Shown: positions 26,083 to 35,926 of the stretch, one piece after another | Numbering within the stretch: the first letter of the stretch is position 1 | How the letters are laid out: each line of letters starts with the position of its first letter | Origin: Bacillus sp. FJAT-26390 | GTDB lineage: Bacteria; Bacillota; Bacilli; Paenibacillales; Paenibacillaceae | Reading direction: 5' to 3' | DNA: 64,000 nucleotides | Assembly (NCBI RefSeq): GCF_001682865.1 | Contig: NZ_MAQX01000022.1 | Span: 124,001-188,000 of the forward strand | Made by a program: the position numbers and the translations under genes | The notes under the pieces: generated by a model | Database searches by the model: none | Told to the model about the DNA's origin: nothing | Seen by the model: the letters and a program-made list of their open reading frames with translations, nothing else

Positions 26083-27173
26083 CGATTGTGGCTGGAAACT
26101 CCTTTGAAAGTTTGGAATCCAAATATGGCGACTTTGGCGCGCCTGAAGCTGATATTTTAATAGAAGGCCAATTGGCGAGGCTTTCGAATATGGCCGTTGA
26201 ATGGGTCGATGTTGAGCAAACAACGGACGCGCAGGCCGATATAGCAAGATTTTCGATCTCGAACGGCTACATTTGGAGCGAATCCCGCATGCAATGGGTC
26301 GGATCGACGATTGCGGTAGGCAAGAAGCTGCAAATCAAGCTTGGTTACGCCGACAAAAAATCACAGGTGTTTGATGGCATTATTACCGGCTACACCGTCG
26401 ATTTTCCGTCGAATGGCAGTCCCAGCATCGTCGTGACGGCTATGGACCGCTCCTTTCTTATGATGAAGACGGCGCATTCCAAGGTGTGGAACAAAATGAA
26501 GGACAGCGACGTCGTTCGGCAAATCGCCGGCAATTACGGCTTAACCGCCGATCTGGACGATACCACGGTCACAAAAAATACGATCGAGCAAATCGGCGTG
26601 AGCGACTATCATTTTATCCGCTCGCTCGCTATGGATAATGACAGGCATTTTTACGTGGAAGCATCCAAGCTTATTTTCAAAAAACCTAAAACGTCCGGTA
26701 CGCCGCTTATTACGCTCAAGTACGGGAAAAACCTCGTTTCGTTTACGCTGACCGTTGATGCTTCAAGTCAAACCTCCAAGGTCACGGTGCGGGGCTACGA
26801 TGTTGACAAGATGGAAGCGATAGAATCGGTTGCCAGCTCCGTCACGATTATCGGAGGAAATGCGAAGAGCGGCCCAAGCGTAGCCAGCATGCTTTCGAAC
26901 CAAAAAATGGAGGTCGTGTACACGCAGGCCGCCTCCAAGGATGAAGCGCAAGCGCTCGCGAAAGCGATGCTCGACCGGATATCGCGCGAGCTCGTTGCGG
27001 GCAGCGGAACTTCGATAGGTTTTCCAGAGCTAAAGCCAGGCGAGCTGATCAAAATTGAAGGTCTAGGCAGCGAGAAGCTGGACCAGCTGCTGCGATTAAC
27101 GAAGGTTACGCATCGAATTGACGCTACGGATGGCTACATGATTTATTTTGAGACGGAGGGGAATGCGATATGA
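26079..27173 (+). CDS. Baseplate hub protein (phage late control D / gp27-like)
   Basis: A 364-residue protein of the late-control D (gpD, gp27, Afp8 N-terminal) family. It shows YIWSESRMQWVGSTIAVGK and LQIKLGYADKKSQVFDGIIT early, then VVRQIAGNYGLTADLDD, QIGVSDYHFIRSLAMDNDRHFYVE and a C-terminal KPGELIKIEGLGSEKLDQ. It forms the trimeric hub that joins the spike to the tube. In Afp, hub and spike are fused in one VgrG-like Afp8; here they are separate genes overlapping by four bases (ATGA). Start is GTG 26079 or GTG 26088. Confidence 0.92.
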   Translation: MTIVAGNSFESLESKYGDFGAPEADILIEGQLARLSNMAVEWVDVEQTTDAQADIARFSISNGYIWSESRMQWVGSTIAVGKKLQIKLGYADKKSQVFDGIITGYTVDFPSNGSPSIVVTAMDRSFLMMKTAHSKVWNKMKDSDVVRQIAGNYGLTADLDDTTVTKNTIEQIGVSDYHFIRSLAMDNDRHFYVEASKLIFKKPKTSGTPLITLKYGKNLVSFTLTVDASSQTSKVTVRGYDVDKMEAIESVASSVTIIGGNAKSGPSVASMLSNQKMEVVYTQAASKDEAQALAKAMLDRISRELVAGSGTSIGFPELKPGELIKIEGLGSEKLDQLLRLTKVTHRIDATDGYMIYFETEGNAI

Positions 27174-27898
27174 GCACGATGTATCCCGGTTTTTTTGACC
27201 AGCATCAGCGCTCCATGCAATCCGAGCAGCTATCCGGTGTGTGGAATGCCGTCGTTACCGACAACAAAGACCCTGATAAGCTTGGCCGCGTTAAGGTGAA
27301 GTTTCCGCTGCGCGAAGGGGAGCTGCAAACCGATTGGGTTCGCGTAGCTACCTTGATGGGCGGCAACGATATGGGCTCGCTCTTTTTGCCTGAGGTGAAT
27401 GATGAGGTGCTTGTCGCCTTCTTAATGGGACGGCTGGATCAGCCGATCGTTATTGGATCACTTTGGAGCAAGAAGCAGAAGCCGCCAGCGCCAAACGATA
27501 AAAACGACATTCGCAAAATCAAAACAAAGACCGGGCATGAAATTACGTTTGACGATACAAGCAGTGCGGGCACGGTTACGATTAAAACGTCAAAGGGCCA
27601 CCATATCACGTTTGCCGACAAGGAAAAGACGGTTACCGTCGAGACGCAGGATAAGCAGCAATCGATCAAGCTGGACGAGACAGGAAAGAAGGTCACAATC
27701 AAATGCGGGACGGCCTCTACGATTGAAATGAACGCGCAGGGCGATGTCAAGGTTACGGGCACCAAATCCGTTACCGTTAAAGGCACGCAGGTGAAGGTAG
27801 AGGCCGATGCGGCGTTGACGCTCCAATCGAACGGCATGCTCGAAGTAAAGGCGACCGGCATTTTGTCGCTGAAGGGCGCGATGGTCAAGATCAATTAA
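27170..27898 (+). CDS. Central spike protein (gp5/gpV-like, VgrG C-terminal type)
   Basis: A 242-residue baseplate assembly protein V/gp5-like spike. The OB-fold region contains GVWNAVVTDNKDPDKLGRVK, WVRVATLMGG and FLPEVNDEVLVAFLMG, with DQPIVIGSLW as family signature. From about residue 120 a beta-helix of short repeats (TVTIKTSKGHHITF, TVTVETQDKQQSIKL, VTIKCGTASTIEMN) forms the spike shaft. No PAAR motif is attached; a PAAR-like DUF4280 protein is encoded at 42283-42669 on the other strand. Confidence 0.93.
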   Translation: MSTMYPGFFDQHQRSMQSEQLSGVWNAVVTDNKDPDKLGRVKVKFPLREGELQTDWVRVATLMGGNDMGSLFLPEVNDEVLVAFLMGRLDQPIVIGSLWSKKQKPPAPNDKNDIRKIKTKTGHEITFDDTSSAGTVTIKTSKGHHITFADKEKTVTVETQDKQQSIKLDETGKKVTIKCGTASTIEMNAQGDVKVTGTKSVTVKGTQVKVEADAALTLQSNGMLEVKATGILSLKGAMVKIN

Positions 27899-27920
27899 CA
27901 GCGGAAAGGGGCTGCAGCAT

Positions 27921-28322
27921 ATGTCGGCTTCATTTTTGGGGAAGGGCTGGAAATTTCCCGTTCAAGTGGACGCTACGACCGGCCGCATTCGGATGGCGGA
28001 GGGTGAAGAGGATATTGAGGAAGCGATCCGAATCATCATCCGCACGTCGAAAGGCGAGCGCTTGATGCGTCCCGACTTCGGCTGCGGCTTGCGGGATTTT
28101 GTGTTCGGCACAACGGATGAGACTTCGCTTCGGCTTATTGCCAGCGATGTTCAGGAAGCGATTCGCATCTGGGAGCCTAGAGTGAAGGACGTAGAGGTGG
28201 AGGTTAAGCCCGATCGTCAAAATAACGGCCGCGTGCTTATGAGCGTTTCATATGCGGTGCGGTCAACCAACAATTTATTTAATCAGGTCTTTCCTTTCTA
28301 CTTGGAGGAAGGAACGAAATAA
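27921..28322 (+). CDS. Baseplate wedge protein gp25-like
   Basis: A 133-residue gp25/Afp9 family protein (lysozyme-like wedge initiator without lysozyme activity). The conserved core EDIEEAIRIIIRTSKGERLM, then PDFGCGLRDFVF, and the EPRVKDVEVEV strand are present. It nucleates the sheath at the baseplate. A GGAAAGGGG site precedes the ATG. Fourteen bases separate it from the baseplate J gene. Confidence 0.94.
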   Translation: MSASFLGKGWKFPVQVDATTGRIRMAEGEEDIEEAIRIIIRTSKGERLMRPDFGCGLRDFVFGTTDETSLRLIASDVQEAIRIWEPRVKDVEVEVKPDRQNNGRVLMSVSYAVRSTNNLFNQVFPFYLEEGTK

Positions 28323-28336
28323 CGGGAGCGAACAAC

Positions 28337-31300
28337 GTGATGAAGCACGGGGGAAGAAATGGCGGTGACAACCGTCCGCCGAAAATTAACCAACATACAT
28401 TAAGCTCCTTTGTGGCTCAGCTGAAGGAAATGGCGCCTCATTATACACCGGAATGGCGCTTCTCGCAGGAGGAGCCGGATGCGGGGACGGGACTCGCCTA
28501 TTTGACCGCGGAGATGCTGGAGGAAACGGTTCAGCGGCTCAATCAGGCGCCGCTTAATCATTTTCTCGCTTTTCTTGATCTCATAGAGGTTAAGCTGCAG
28601 CCGCCGCGTCCAGCCCGCGCTTCCGTTGTGTTCCAGCTCAGTGAAGGAACGGCCGATCCGGTCTATTTGCCGAAGGGAATCGCACTGACTGCCCCTCATC
28701 CCGAGGGCGGCGAGCCGCTCGTTTTTGAGACAGAGAAGGTGCTTGTTGCAACGCCGGCTAAGCTGATGGAATGGATCAACGTGCATCCTGAACGGGATCA
28801 CATCGCTACGGCTGCCTTGGAATATGGCGATCGGCTAAAGGGCGGGCTCGCAGAGCCTGTCAGCCTGTTCGATACGAGCTCTAAGGCAAATGAGCAGGAG
28901 CATACGCTGTTTATCCGACATGATGATCTCTTTCTGGTGGACCGGCCAAGCCGGTTTTATCTTCACGTCCACCATGCCGAAAAACGTTATTCAGAGCCGG
29001 AGCTTGCGGCATCGCTTGCATCGCAGTGGGTGGAATGGACGTACCCTTGCAAAGGCAAATGGGTGAAATTTGATGAGGCGACAGCAGCGGGAAATATGGT
29101 TGTTCTACATAAAAAGCAAGCAGGAAAGCTCGAGCTAACGGAGCATGAGGGAATTGTTGGCCGCTGGATCCGCTGTACGGTAAAGCAGCTGCAAGGTGAG
29201 GCTTCGCCCCTTCTTAAGATGCATCTGGAAATGGACAAAATTAGGCTGCGGGCTGCGCATGATTCAGCCGGCGACGCTGAAGGCATTCAGCCAGGCGCTT
29301 TATATTTTAACGATACCGAGCTGTTAAAGGATGGCTTTTACCCTTTTGGGGAGCATTTTGTTCCCTATTCCGTTTTTTATTTATCATGCGAGGAAGCGTT
29401 CAGCAAACGCCAAAGCAAGATGAAGCTGACCTTCACGGCAAAGGCGATTCCGAGCAGGCTGCGGATGGCCCAGGACCCTGAGGTGAAGTGGAAGATGGTC
29501 ATGCGCACCTCGGACTTTGAAGAGAAGGATCCTCCGCGCATTAACATACGCAGCGTGCAATGGGAATATTGGGACGGAAATAACTGGGCAAGGCTGCCGG
29601 GCAGCGAGCAATTCGGAACTTTGTTTGCGGAGCTGCCGGAGCAAGAAGCAAGAAGCTTCAGCTTAACGTTTGAATGTCCGGAGGATATGGCGCAAACCTT
29701 CGTAAATGGCGCATCCGATTATTGGATTCGGGCGCGGGTGCTGCAGACGGACCCTATAATAGCGGCAGTTGTTGAATATATGTCGCCGTGGCTGTCACAG
29801 CCCGTGCTCACCTATGCGCATTCCTCTCAGACGTTATTTATGCCGGAGGATGTGTATACAAGAAGCAATATCGATAATTTTGACCGAACGTCCTCGGCGC
29901 AGCAAGGGAATCCATCCTTTCGGTTGTTTGAACCGATTCCGTCCCGTTTTCCAACGATGTATGCATCGTTTGATATCGCGCCGTTAAAGGGCCCGATTCG
30001 TCTGCATATGGAGCTGGCGCGAAGATTTACGGCGCGCAATCAGCCGCCATGGGTCGAATGGGAGGCGCTTTGCATGGAGGCTGGACGCCATGTTTGGCAG
30101 CCTTTGAAGGTTGTGGACAGCACGGAGTCGTTCACGGTAAGCGGGGAGCTTCAGTGGGTTGGCCCGCCGTCGATGGCTTTGGTTCGCTTGTTTGGCCGTG
30201 AGCGCTATTGGATCCGCGCGGTCAATCGCGATAGCGTGCTCGGAGACTCTTACCCTAGCAATCCTGTTGCTGCAAGCATGCATTTGAATGCGGTGTCCGT
30301 AAGGCAGCAGGTAAGCCAGGAGAAAGAGGTCACGATTCCATCAGATGGTTTCGTACAGCTGGCTCCATCTGCTTTTATCGAGGAAGAGGTGTGGGTTGAT
30401 GAGCTGGAGCATGTTACGCCGATGGATCGCATCGCATTGTCTGACGCCCAACCGGATTATTACTCGCTTCAAAAGGATGGCGACGGCAATGATCAGCGTT
30501 TTTGGGTGAGGTGGCAGCCAGTCGCCTCGCTTGCGGAGTCCGGTCCGGTCGATCGTCATTATTCGCCGGATCAAGCAGGCGGAACGCTGCAATTCGGAGA
30601 TGGCGTGAGAGGCAAGCTGCCTTCCTCCGATACGGCAGAGACGGTGCGCGTTCGCTTTAAAACGACCGCAGGGGCAAGCGGACATGTGGAAGCCGGGCAA
30701 ATTACCGGCATGGTGCTGCCGTTTGCTTTCGTAAGCGGCGTCAGCAATCCGGCGCCTTCAATCGGCGGTGGCGATGCAGAGCGAATCGAACAGGTGCTCT
30801 TGAGGGGACCGCAGCGCCTTAAGCATCGCGGCCGGGCGGTGACCGCCAAGGACGTAGAGTGGATTGCCAGAGAGGCATACCCGCAAATTGCTAAGGTGAA
30901 ATGTTTAAGCAACCGAAACGGGCTGCTTGAGCGTTCTCCGGGATCGATGACGGTCGTTGCTTTTCCGGCGGGCGGCATGGCGAATGCGGCGCAGTTTCCT
31001 GAGCTCCGCAAGGCTGTGGAGCGCGAGTTGATGCGATCTGCCTCAAATCTCGTATCTTTGGGCGGCGCTATCCGAGTGATCGAACCGGCATATTTGGAAA
31101 TATCGGTGAATGCCACGGTTGCGTCTGATTCGGTAGACGAGCTGCTGCCGCTGGAAATGGCGTGCACGTCCAAGCTTAACGCATTCCTGAACTCGGTATC
31201 CGGCAATACGGACGGAAAAGGATGGAATATTGGCGAAGCGCTGCATGTGTCAGTGCTTCACTCGCTGCTGCATGCTGTCCGCTCGCTTTTATATATTGAA

Positions 31301-31444
31301 CGGCTCTATATTCATGTGATCAAAATCGAGAACGGCAACCGGACGGAATGGGACCCGGCCCGGATGGACGAGGTCATTCACGGCATTGTCGTAAATGGCA
31401 CTCATACCATTACTGCCATACCGGCGCCAACTGATGTCAAATAA
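28337..31444 (+). CDS. Baseplate J-like wedge protein (Afp11 type)
   Basis: A 1035-residue baseplate assembly protein. The N-terminus carries HYTPEWRFSQEEPDAGTGLA, matching the wedge entry motif. A central beta-rich insertion (residues about 100-780) precedes the baseplate J core with FGDGVRGKLP and VRFKTTAGASGHVEAGQIT. These are followed by AERIEQVLLRGPQRLKHRGR with AVTAKDVEWIAREAYPQIAK. It forms the baseplate wedges with gp25 and the next protein. The start is ATG 28337 or 28340 after GGGAGC. Confidence 0.9.
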   Translation: MMKHGGRNGGDNRPPKINQHTLSSFVAQLKEMAPHYTPEWRFSQEEPDAGTGLAYLTAEMLEETVQRLNQAPLNHFLAFLDLIEVKLQPPRPARASVVFQLSEGTADPVYLPKGIALTAPHPEGGEPLVFETEKVLVATPAKLMEWINVHPERDHIATAALEYGDRLKGGLAEPVSLFDTSSKANEQEHTLFIRHDDLFLVDRPSRFYLHVHHAEKRYSEPELAASLASQWVEWTYPCKGKWVKFDEATAAGNMVVLHKKQAGKLELTEHEGIVGRWIRCTVKQLQGEASPLLKMHLEMDKIRLRAAHDSAGDAEGIQPGALYFNDTELLKDGFYPFGEHFVPYSVFYLSCEEAFSKRQSKMKLTFTAKAIPSRLRMAQDPEVKWKMVMRTSDFEEKDPPRINIRSVQWEYWDGNNWARLPGSEQFGTLFAELPEQEARSFSLTFECPEDMAQTFVNGASDYWIRARVLQTDPIIAAVVEYMSPWLSQPVLTYAHSSQTLFMPEDVYTRSNIDNFDRTSSAQQGNPSFRLFEPIPSRFPTMYASFDIAPLKGPIRLHMELARRFTARNQPPWVEWEALCMEAGRHVWQPLKVVDSTESFTVSGELQWVGPPSMALVRLFGRERYWIRAVNRDSVLGDSYPSNPVAASMHLNAVSVRQQVSQEKEVTIPSDGFVQLAPSAFIEEEVWVDELEHVTPMDRIALSDAQPDYYSLQKDGDGNDQRFWVRWQPVASLAESGPVDRHYSPDQAGGTLQFGDGVRGKLPSSDTAETVRVRFKTTAGASGHVEAGQITGMVLPFAFVSGVSNPAPSIGGGDAERIEQVLLRGPQRLKHRGRAVTAKDVEWIAREAYPQIAKVKCLSNRNGLLERSPGSMTVVAFPAGGMANAAQFPELRKAVERELMRSASNLVSLGGAIRVIEPAYLEISVNATVASDSVDELLPLEMACTSKLNAFLNSVSGNTDGKGWNIGEALHVSVLHSLLHAVRSLLYIERLYIHVIKIENGNRTEWDPARMDEVIHGIVVNGTHTITAIPAPTDVK

Positions 31445-31496
31445 AAATGAGCGGCGTTGCACATATTGCCAATCAAGTTAAGGAAGGAGAGATCAT

Positions 31497-33761
31497 ATGC
31501 TGCCAAGGCTGCCTTTGGATGACCGCACCTATGCGGAAATTGTCCAGCAATCGCGAAGGCTGATCCCGAAGCGCGTTCCAGAGTGGACCGATGAGAATGC
31601 GCATGATCCGGGCATCACGTTTATTGAGCTGTTCGCATGGCTGACGGAGATGCAGCGTTACTTTATTGGCCGCGTTCCCGACAAAAACAGGCGCAGATTT
31701 CTTGATCTGCTCGGCATTTCGCCTGCCGATGCCATTTCTGCTAAGGCAGTCGTTCGCTTCACGAACGTTACGGAGCCGGTTACGCTGCCTCGCGGAACGA
31801 AGCTGATGGCAGAGGATCAAATGTTCGAGACGGATGCCCCTATCTCGCTCGTTCCGCTTGCGCTGGACCGGATCGTAACCCGTACGGAGCGGGAAGCGAA
31901 CGATGTAACGGCAACGAACGATCATGCGAACGTAGCCTTTTATGCTTTTGGCAAGGACGCAAAGACAGCCTCGAAGCTGTATCTTTCCTTCGACCGCGAG
32001 CTTGCGCTATTTGAGGAAGTAACGATCAACGTGAAGCTTTTGGATGCCGGCAAAGATATTCATGAGGAAGCCGAGCATAAGCACATCATCGATCGTTCGG
32101 TCATCTCGCCTTCTGCCCGCCTCTCATGGAAGGCTTACTGCTGGGATGAAGCGTCGGGTACAGCTGGTTGGCTGCCTGTCGAAATTACTCAGGATGAGAC
32201 GCTTCACCTTACGATCAGCGGAAAAATAACGTTTCGCGTCAAATCGCCAATGCGGACCGTTACGGTTCATCCTGCAAGCGAGTATGCACGCTATTGGATT
32301 TGCGGCACGGTTGAGGAGTCCGGCTACGAAATGCCGCCTCGGGTCAGGCAGCTGATGCTGCATACCGTTGAGGCCGAGCAAAAAGACACGTTAAGCGAAA
32401 TCATCGATTTCACTGTTAAAGGGGAGCCGAATGAAGCGATACATATCGATACCTATTTAGCGGTGTTTGGACAAATTCGGTTGCAGGTAAGAGATGCGGA
32501 GGGCGCATGGCATTACTGGCAGGAGTCGGCTGATCTTGATGCTATGCCGCAGGAGGACCGTCCGCTTCCGGTCTATACGCTCACAAGGCATGCTTCGCTA
32601 GATCATGTCACGATTGCGTTCGGAGACGGCAGGGCGGGCGCGGTCCCGCCTCCAGGAAGGAGCGTTCGCGTCATTGCGAGCGAAACCAAATTTGATCTGT
32701 ACCGGTTAGTAGGAAGAAGCAACGGCCTGCCAAACCAGACGTTCGAGCTTTACAATCTTTCATGCAAAAAGCGTGATGCGCTTGGATTGCAGATTGGCGT
32801 GGCGGAGGAGGATGGCACACAGAAGTGGGAGGACTGGGCGCGAGTAGACGAATTTGACCGCTCGAAGCCAGGCGACCGCCACTTTGTGTATGATCCTATC
32901 AAGCGGCTCATTTCCTTTGGCAACGGCGAGCGGGGAGCTATTCCGCCAGCAAGCCTAGACACAAACATCGTGCTCATTGCTTGCGAGCTTGGAGGCGGCA
33001 ATCGCGGCAATGTGAAGCCGCATCTGATTTCGGAATGGGTGAATGAAGCGCAGAAGGCTTTGCAAATCGGGGTAAGCAATCCTGGGTTTGCGGCAGGCGG
33101 TGCTGAAGCGGAGACGCTGCAGGGGACGCTGCAGCGGGCACAGGCCGAGCTAAAGCATACGTTTCGCGCGGTAACGAATGAGGATTACGAAACGATTGCC
33201 AAAGCAACGCCCGGCGCGGCTGTCGCTAGAGTACATGCCATTCCGCTATTTACGCCGGGGCTAGCCGATTATCCGCGAGAAACGGCTGCTGGCCAGATCT
33301 CAGTCGTTGTCGTGCCTTTCGGAATAAGCGAGACACCGGTACCTAGTGCGGGTTTTCTACAGACCGTAAAGCGCCATATCGATACGCGAAGGCTGGTCAC
33401 GACAGAGGTTCATGTCATTCCTCCGGTCTATATTAAAGTGACAGTGAATGCGGTTGTAGTCGTCGAGCCGCAATTCGTCGACGAGGGACAACGATTGGTT
33501 GAGCAGCTTAAGCGTCTCCTAAGGCCGCTTGACGGCGAGCATGGGACGAAGGGCTGGACATTTGGCCGCTCCGTCTATAAAGGCGATATTTATAATGCGC
33601 TCAGCATGGGAAGCGGCGTTGTTTATGTGCAGGATTTGTGGATCGACGCAGAGGGCCCTCATGTGAGAAAGAGCGCAGGCGGAGACATAAATCTTCCGCC
33701 CCATGGACTTGTTTTCTCTGGCGAGCATGAAATTGAACTCATAAGTCGCACGCATCTGTAG
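31497..33761 (+). CDS. Second baseplate J-like wedge protein (Afp12 type)
   Basis: A 754-residue putative baseplate protein paralogous in layout to the upstream one. The start MLPRLPLDDRTYAEIVQQSR and VPEWTDENAHDPGITFIELF are typical N-terminal motifs. IAFGDGRAGAVPPPG and ISFGNGERGAIPP are J-like turns, and HTFRAVTNEDYETIAKATPG is the conserved helix-strand of the core. The C-terminal domain contains VTVNAVVVVEPQF and GWTFGRSVYKGDIYNAL. AAGGAGAG precedes the ATG. Confidence 0.9.
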   Translation: MLPRLPLDDRTYAEIVQQSRRLIPKRVPEWTDENAHDPGITFIELFAWLTEMQRYFIGRVPDKNRRRFLDLLGISPADAISAKAVVRFTNVTEPVTLPRGTKLMAEDQMFETDAPISLVPLALDRIVTRTEREANDVTATNDHANVAFYAFGKDAKTASKLYLSFDRELALFEEVTINVKLLDAGKDIHEEAEHKHIIDRSVISPSARLSWKAYCWDEASGTAGWLPVEITQDETLHLTISGKITFRVKSPMRTVTVHPASEYARYWICGTVEESGYEMPPRVRQLMLHTVEAEQKDTLSEIIDFTVKGEPNEAIHIDTYLAVFGQIRLQVRDAEGAWHYWQESADLDAMPQEDRPLPVYTLTRHASLDHVTIAFGDGRAGAVPPPGRSVRVIASETKFDLYRLVGRSNGLPNQTFELYNLSCKKRDALGLQIGVAEEDGTQKWEDWARVDEFDRSKPGDRHFVYDPIKRLISFGNGERGAIPPASLDTNIVLIACELGGGNRGNVKPHLISEWVNEAQKALQIGVSNPGFAAGGAEAETLQGTLQRAQAELKHTFRAVTNEDYETIAKATPGAAVARVHAIPLFTPGLADYPRETAAGQISVVVVPFGISETPVPSAGFLQTVKRHIDTRRLVTTEVHVIPPVYIKVTVNAVVVVEPQFVDEGQRLVEQLKRLLRPLDGEHGTKGWTFGRSVYKGDIYNALSMGSGVVYVQDLWIDAEGPHVRKSAGGDINLPPHGLVFSGEHEIELISRTHL

Positions 33762-33794
33762 CATCGTGGAAATCGGCTGCAAAGGAGGTACAGC

Positions 33795-35900
33795 ATGAAC
33801 GGACAAAACCACTTTTTCTCGATTGGCCGCGAGCAGGACTGGCTGCGCGGCACCGGGTACAATCTGGCGTATCATTTGGCGGGCTACGGCGTTCGCCGCG
33901 ACCATAAATATGGGATAGCCGGCACGCTGCAGCTAAATGAGCTCGCAGGAACGGCATCGGTCAAGGAGCTTGCCGTTTCTCAGCATGAGCATTTGTATTT
34001 GCTGGACGAGCGGGCGGATGTGTGGATTTATGATCGCCGCAATTCGGATCATAAACGGTTGTTTACGCAGGGGCATGGCCTGTTCAGCAATCATGCTAGA
34101 CTTGCTGCCTCCGGCGACCTTTTATTTGCCGCCGACCGCACGAGCGAAAGAACGGTGGCGGCTTATCATACAGGCAATGGACAAACGCTTTGGTCGCGAA
34201 TGGGCGACGAGGCTGACGGCATTCCGCTGCAGCCGCTTGCCATCGCGGCAGATAAACGTTATGTGTATGTGCTAACGCCGCTGGAGCTTGATGCCGGAGC
34301 GGATGAACCTACTGTGGCGGCAGGAGCCAAGCTTGGCATTATACAATTTACGCTTGGCGGCGCAATCGCTCGCGTATGGAGCGATGCCAGCTTCACCCAG
34401 CATGTGCGGGCTAAGCTTAGGCATTTGAATCGAACGTATTTTATGACGATTGCGCCTTCCGGCGAGCTTTATATTTTCGATACGTTATACGCCAAGCTGT
34501 TTGCCTTTGGATCAAGCGGACAGATGCTCGCAAGGCGCGAGCTAGCCTCGCTTCCATATGCCGGTTTGTGCGTCGATAGCGGCGGGACGCTTTATGTAGG
34601 CGATTCGCGGCAGATGGACCAAGTCAGCGAGGATGACCGTTTTATATTGCAATTAAATGCAGCTGGCGAGCTGATGGGACGGATTACGGGCTTTCGCGGC
34701 AAAGCGGACCAGCTTCTGATTGATGAGAAGGACCGCATGTACATATTAAACGGCGAGGACGGAACGGTTACGATATTGAACCTGCAGCCGCAAACCTTGT
34801 TGATGGAGGAAACGGGCGTACCCGAAGGTGTCTGGCTATCGCAAGCGTTCGACAGCGCAGAGGCCGAGACGGTTTGGCACAAAATGGCGCTCGAAACGTT
34901 TATTCCTGACGGGACGCAGCTTCATGTCTCGTATTTCAGCCAAAATGATGACAGCTGCATCATCGACGGAAGATACCGCAAGGTGGACGACTGGCTGGCT
35001 GATTCGACGATCCCCTATCGCGATAAGCTGAAGGGGCTCGAGGGTTTTTGGTCGCCCCCGGTTATTAATCCGAGGGACGCGTTGTTTTTTGGCGCGAAAG
35101 GCCGTTACTTATGGCTGAAGATCGAATGGATCGCTTCGGAGCGATATACGCCGCTTTTGGAAGCGATGCGGGTTTATTTTCCAAGGGACACCTACTTATC
35201 CTACTTGCCTGCTGTTTATCAAGAGGATCCGGCAAGCCGTGATTTTCTTGAACGTTATTTATCATTATTCGGCACTCTGTTTTCCGGGATTGAGGAAGAA
35301 ATCGAGGACCTATCGGCGTACATCGATCCTGAACGGGCAACAGGCGAGCATTTGCGGTGGCTTGCAACCTGGGTTGGTCTGGAGACCGATGACTATTGGA
35401 CCGATAAACAGGTACAAGCATTCATTCAGGCGGCGCCGGAGCTGTACCGATTCCGCGGCACACGGCAGGGCTTGATGAAAACGATCGAGATCTACACCGG
35501 CATAACGCCGCTCATCGTTGAATATTTTCAGACAAAGGCGATGCGTGACAACGCCGAGCTGCGGCATTTGACGGACCAGCTGTACGGCGGCGACCCTTAT
35601 ACGTTTACGGTGCTGCTAAGGCCGGAGCAGGCACCAACGGAGAAGCAGCGGGTCGTCATTGAACAGCTGCTGGACGAGCAGAAGCCTGCCTTTACGGAAG
35701 CGAAGCTTGTGCTGCTGCAGCCTTGGATGTATTTGGATCTGCACACGTACCTAGGGATTAATACAGTGCTTACCGAGCCATCGCTGCTCAAGCTTAACCC
35801 AGACAGTACGATGCCAAACGATACGCTGATCGTGGACATCGGCATGGAGAAGCGATTGGATGTCCATACCCGTTTAGAAATGGATTCAGAGCTGGAATAA
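33795..35900 (+). CDS. Beta-propeller fused to phage tail protein I
   Basis: A 701-residue protein. Residues about 35-340 are made of repeated strands with ELAVSQHEHLYLLDERADVWI, YVYVLTPLEL, LYIFDTLYAKLFAF and MYILNGEDGTVTIL, consistent with a beta-propeller of NHL/PQQ-like blades. After a beta-sandwich linker, residues about 470-640 match phage tail protein I: SYLPAVYQEDPASRDFLERY, ATGEHLRWLATWVGLE and RFRGTRQGLMKTIEIYTGI. P2 gpI-type proteins dock at the baseplate periphery. The propeller may present a receptor-binding surface, an inference from the fusion. AAAGGAGGT precedes the ATG. Confidence 0.85.
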   Translation: MNGQNHFFSIGREQDWLRGTGYNLAYHLAGYGVRRDHKYGIAGTLQLNELAGTASVKELAVSQHEHLYLLDERADVWIYDRRNSDHKRLFTQGHGLFSNHARLAASGDLLFAADRTSERTVAAYHTGNGQTLWSRMGDEADGIPLQPLAIAADKRYVYVLTPLELDAGADEPTVAAGAKLGIIQFTLGGAIARVWSDASFTQHVRAKLRHLNRTYFMTIAPSGELYIFDTLYAKLFAFGSSGQMLARRELASLPYAGLCVDSGGTLYVGDSRQMDQVSEDDRFILQLNAAGELMGRITGFRGKADQLLIDEKDRMYILNGEDGTVTILNLQPQTLLMEETGVPEGVWLSQAFDSAEAETVWHKMALETFIPDGTQLHVSYFSQNDDSCIIDGRYRKVDDWLADSTIPYRDKLKGLEGFWSPPVINPRDALFFGAKGRYLWLKIEWIASERYTPLLEAMRVYFPRDTYLSYLPAVYQEDPASRDFLERYLSLFGTLFSGIEEEIEDLSAYIDPERATGEHLRWLATWVGLETDDYWTDKQVQAFIQAAPELYRFRGTRQGLMKTIEIYTGITPLIVEYFQTKAMRDNAELRHLTDQLYGGDPYTFTVLLRPEQAPTEKQRVVIEQLLDEQKPAFTEAKLVLLQPWMYLDLHTYLGINTVLTEPSLLKLNPDSTMPNDTLIVDIGMEKRLDVHTRLEMDSELE

Positions 35901-35926
35901 TATAAAAACGCGAAGGAGCGGTACAG

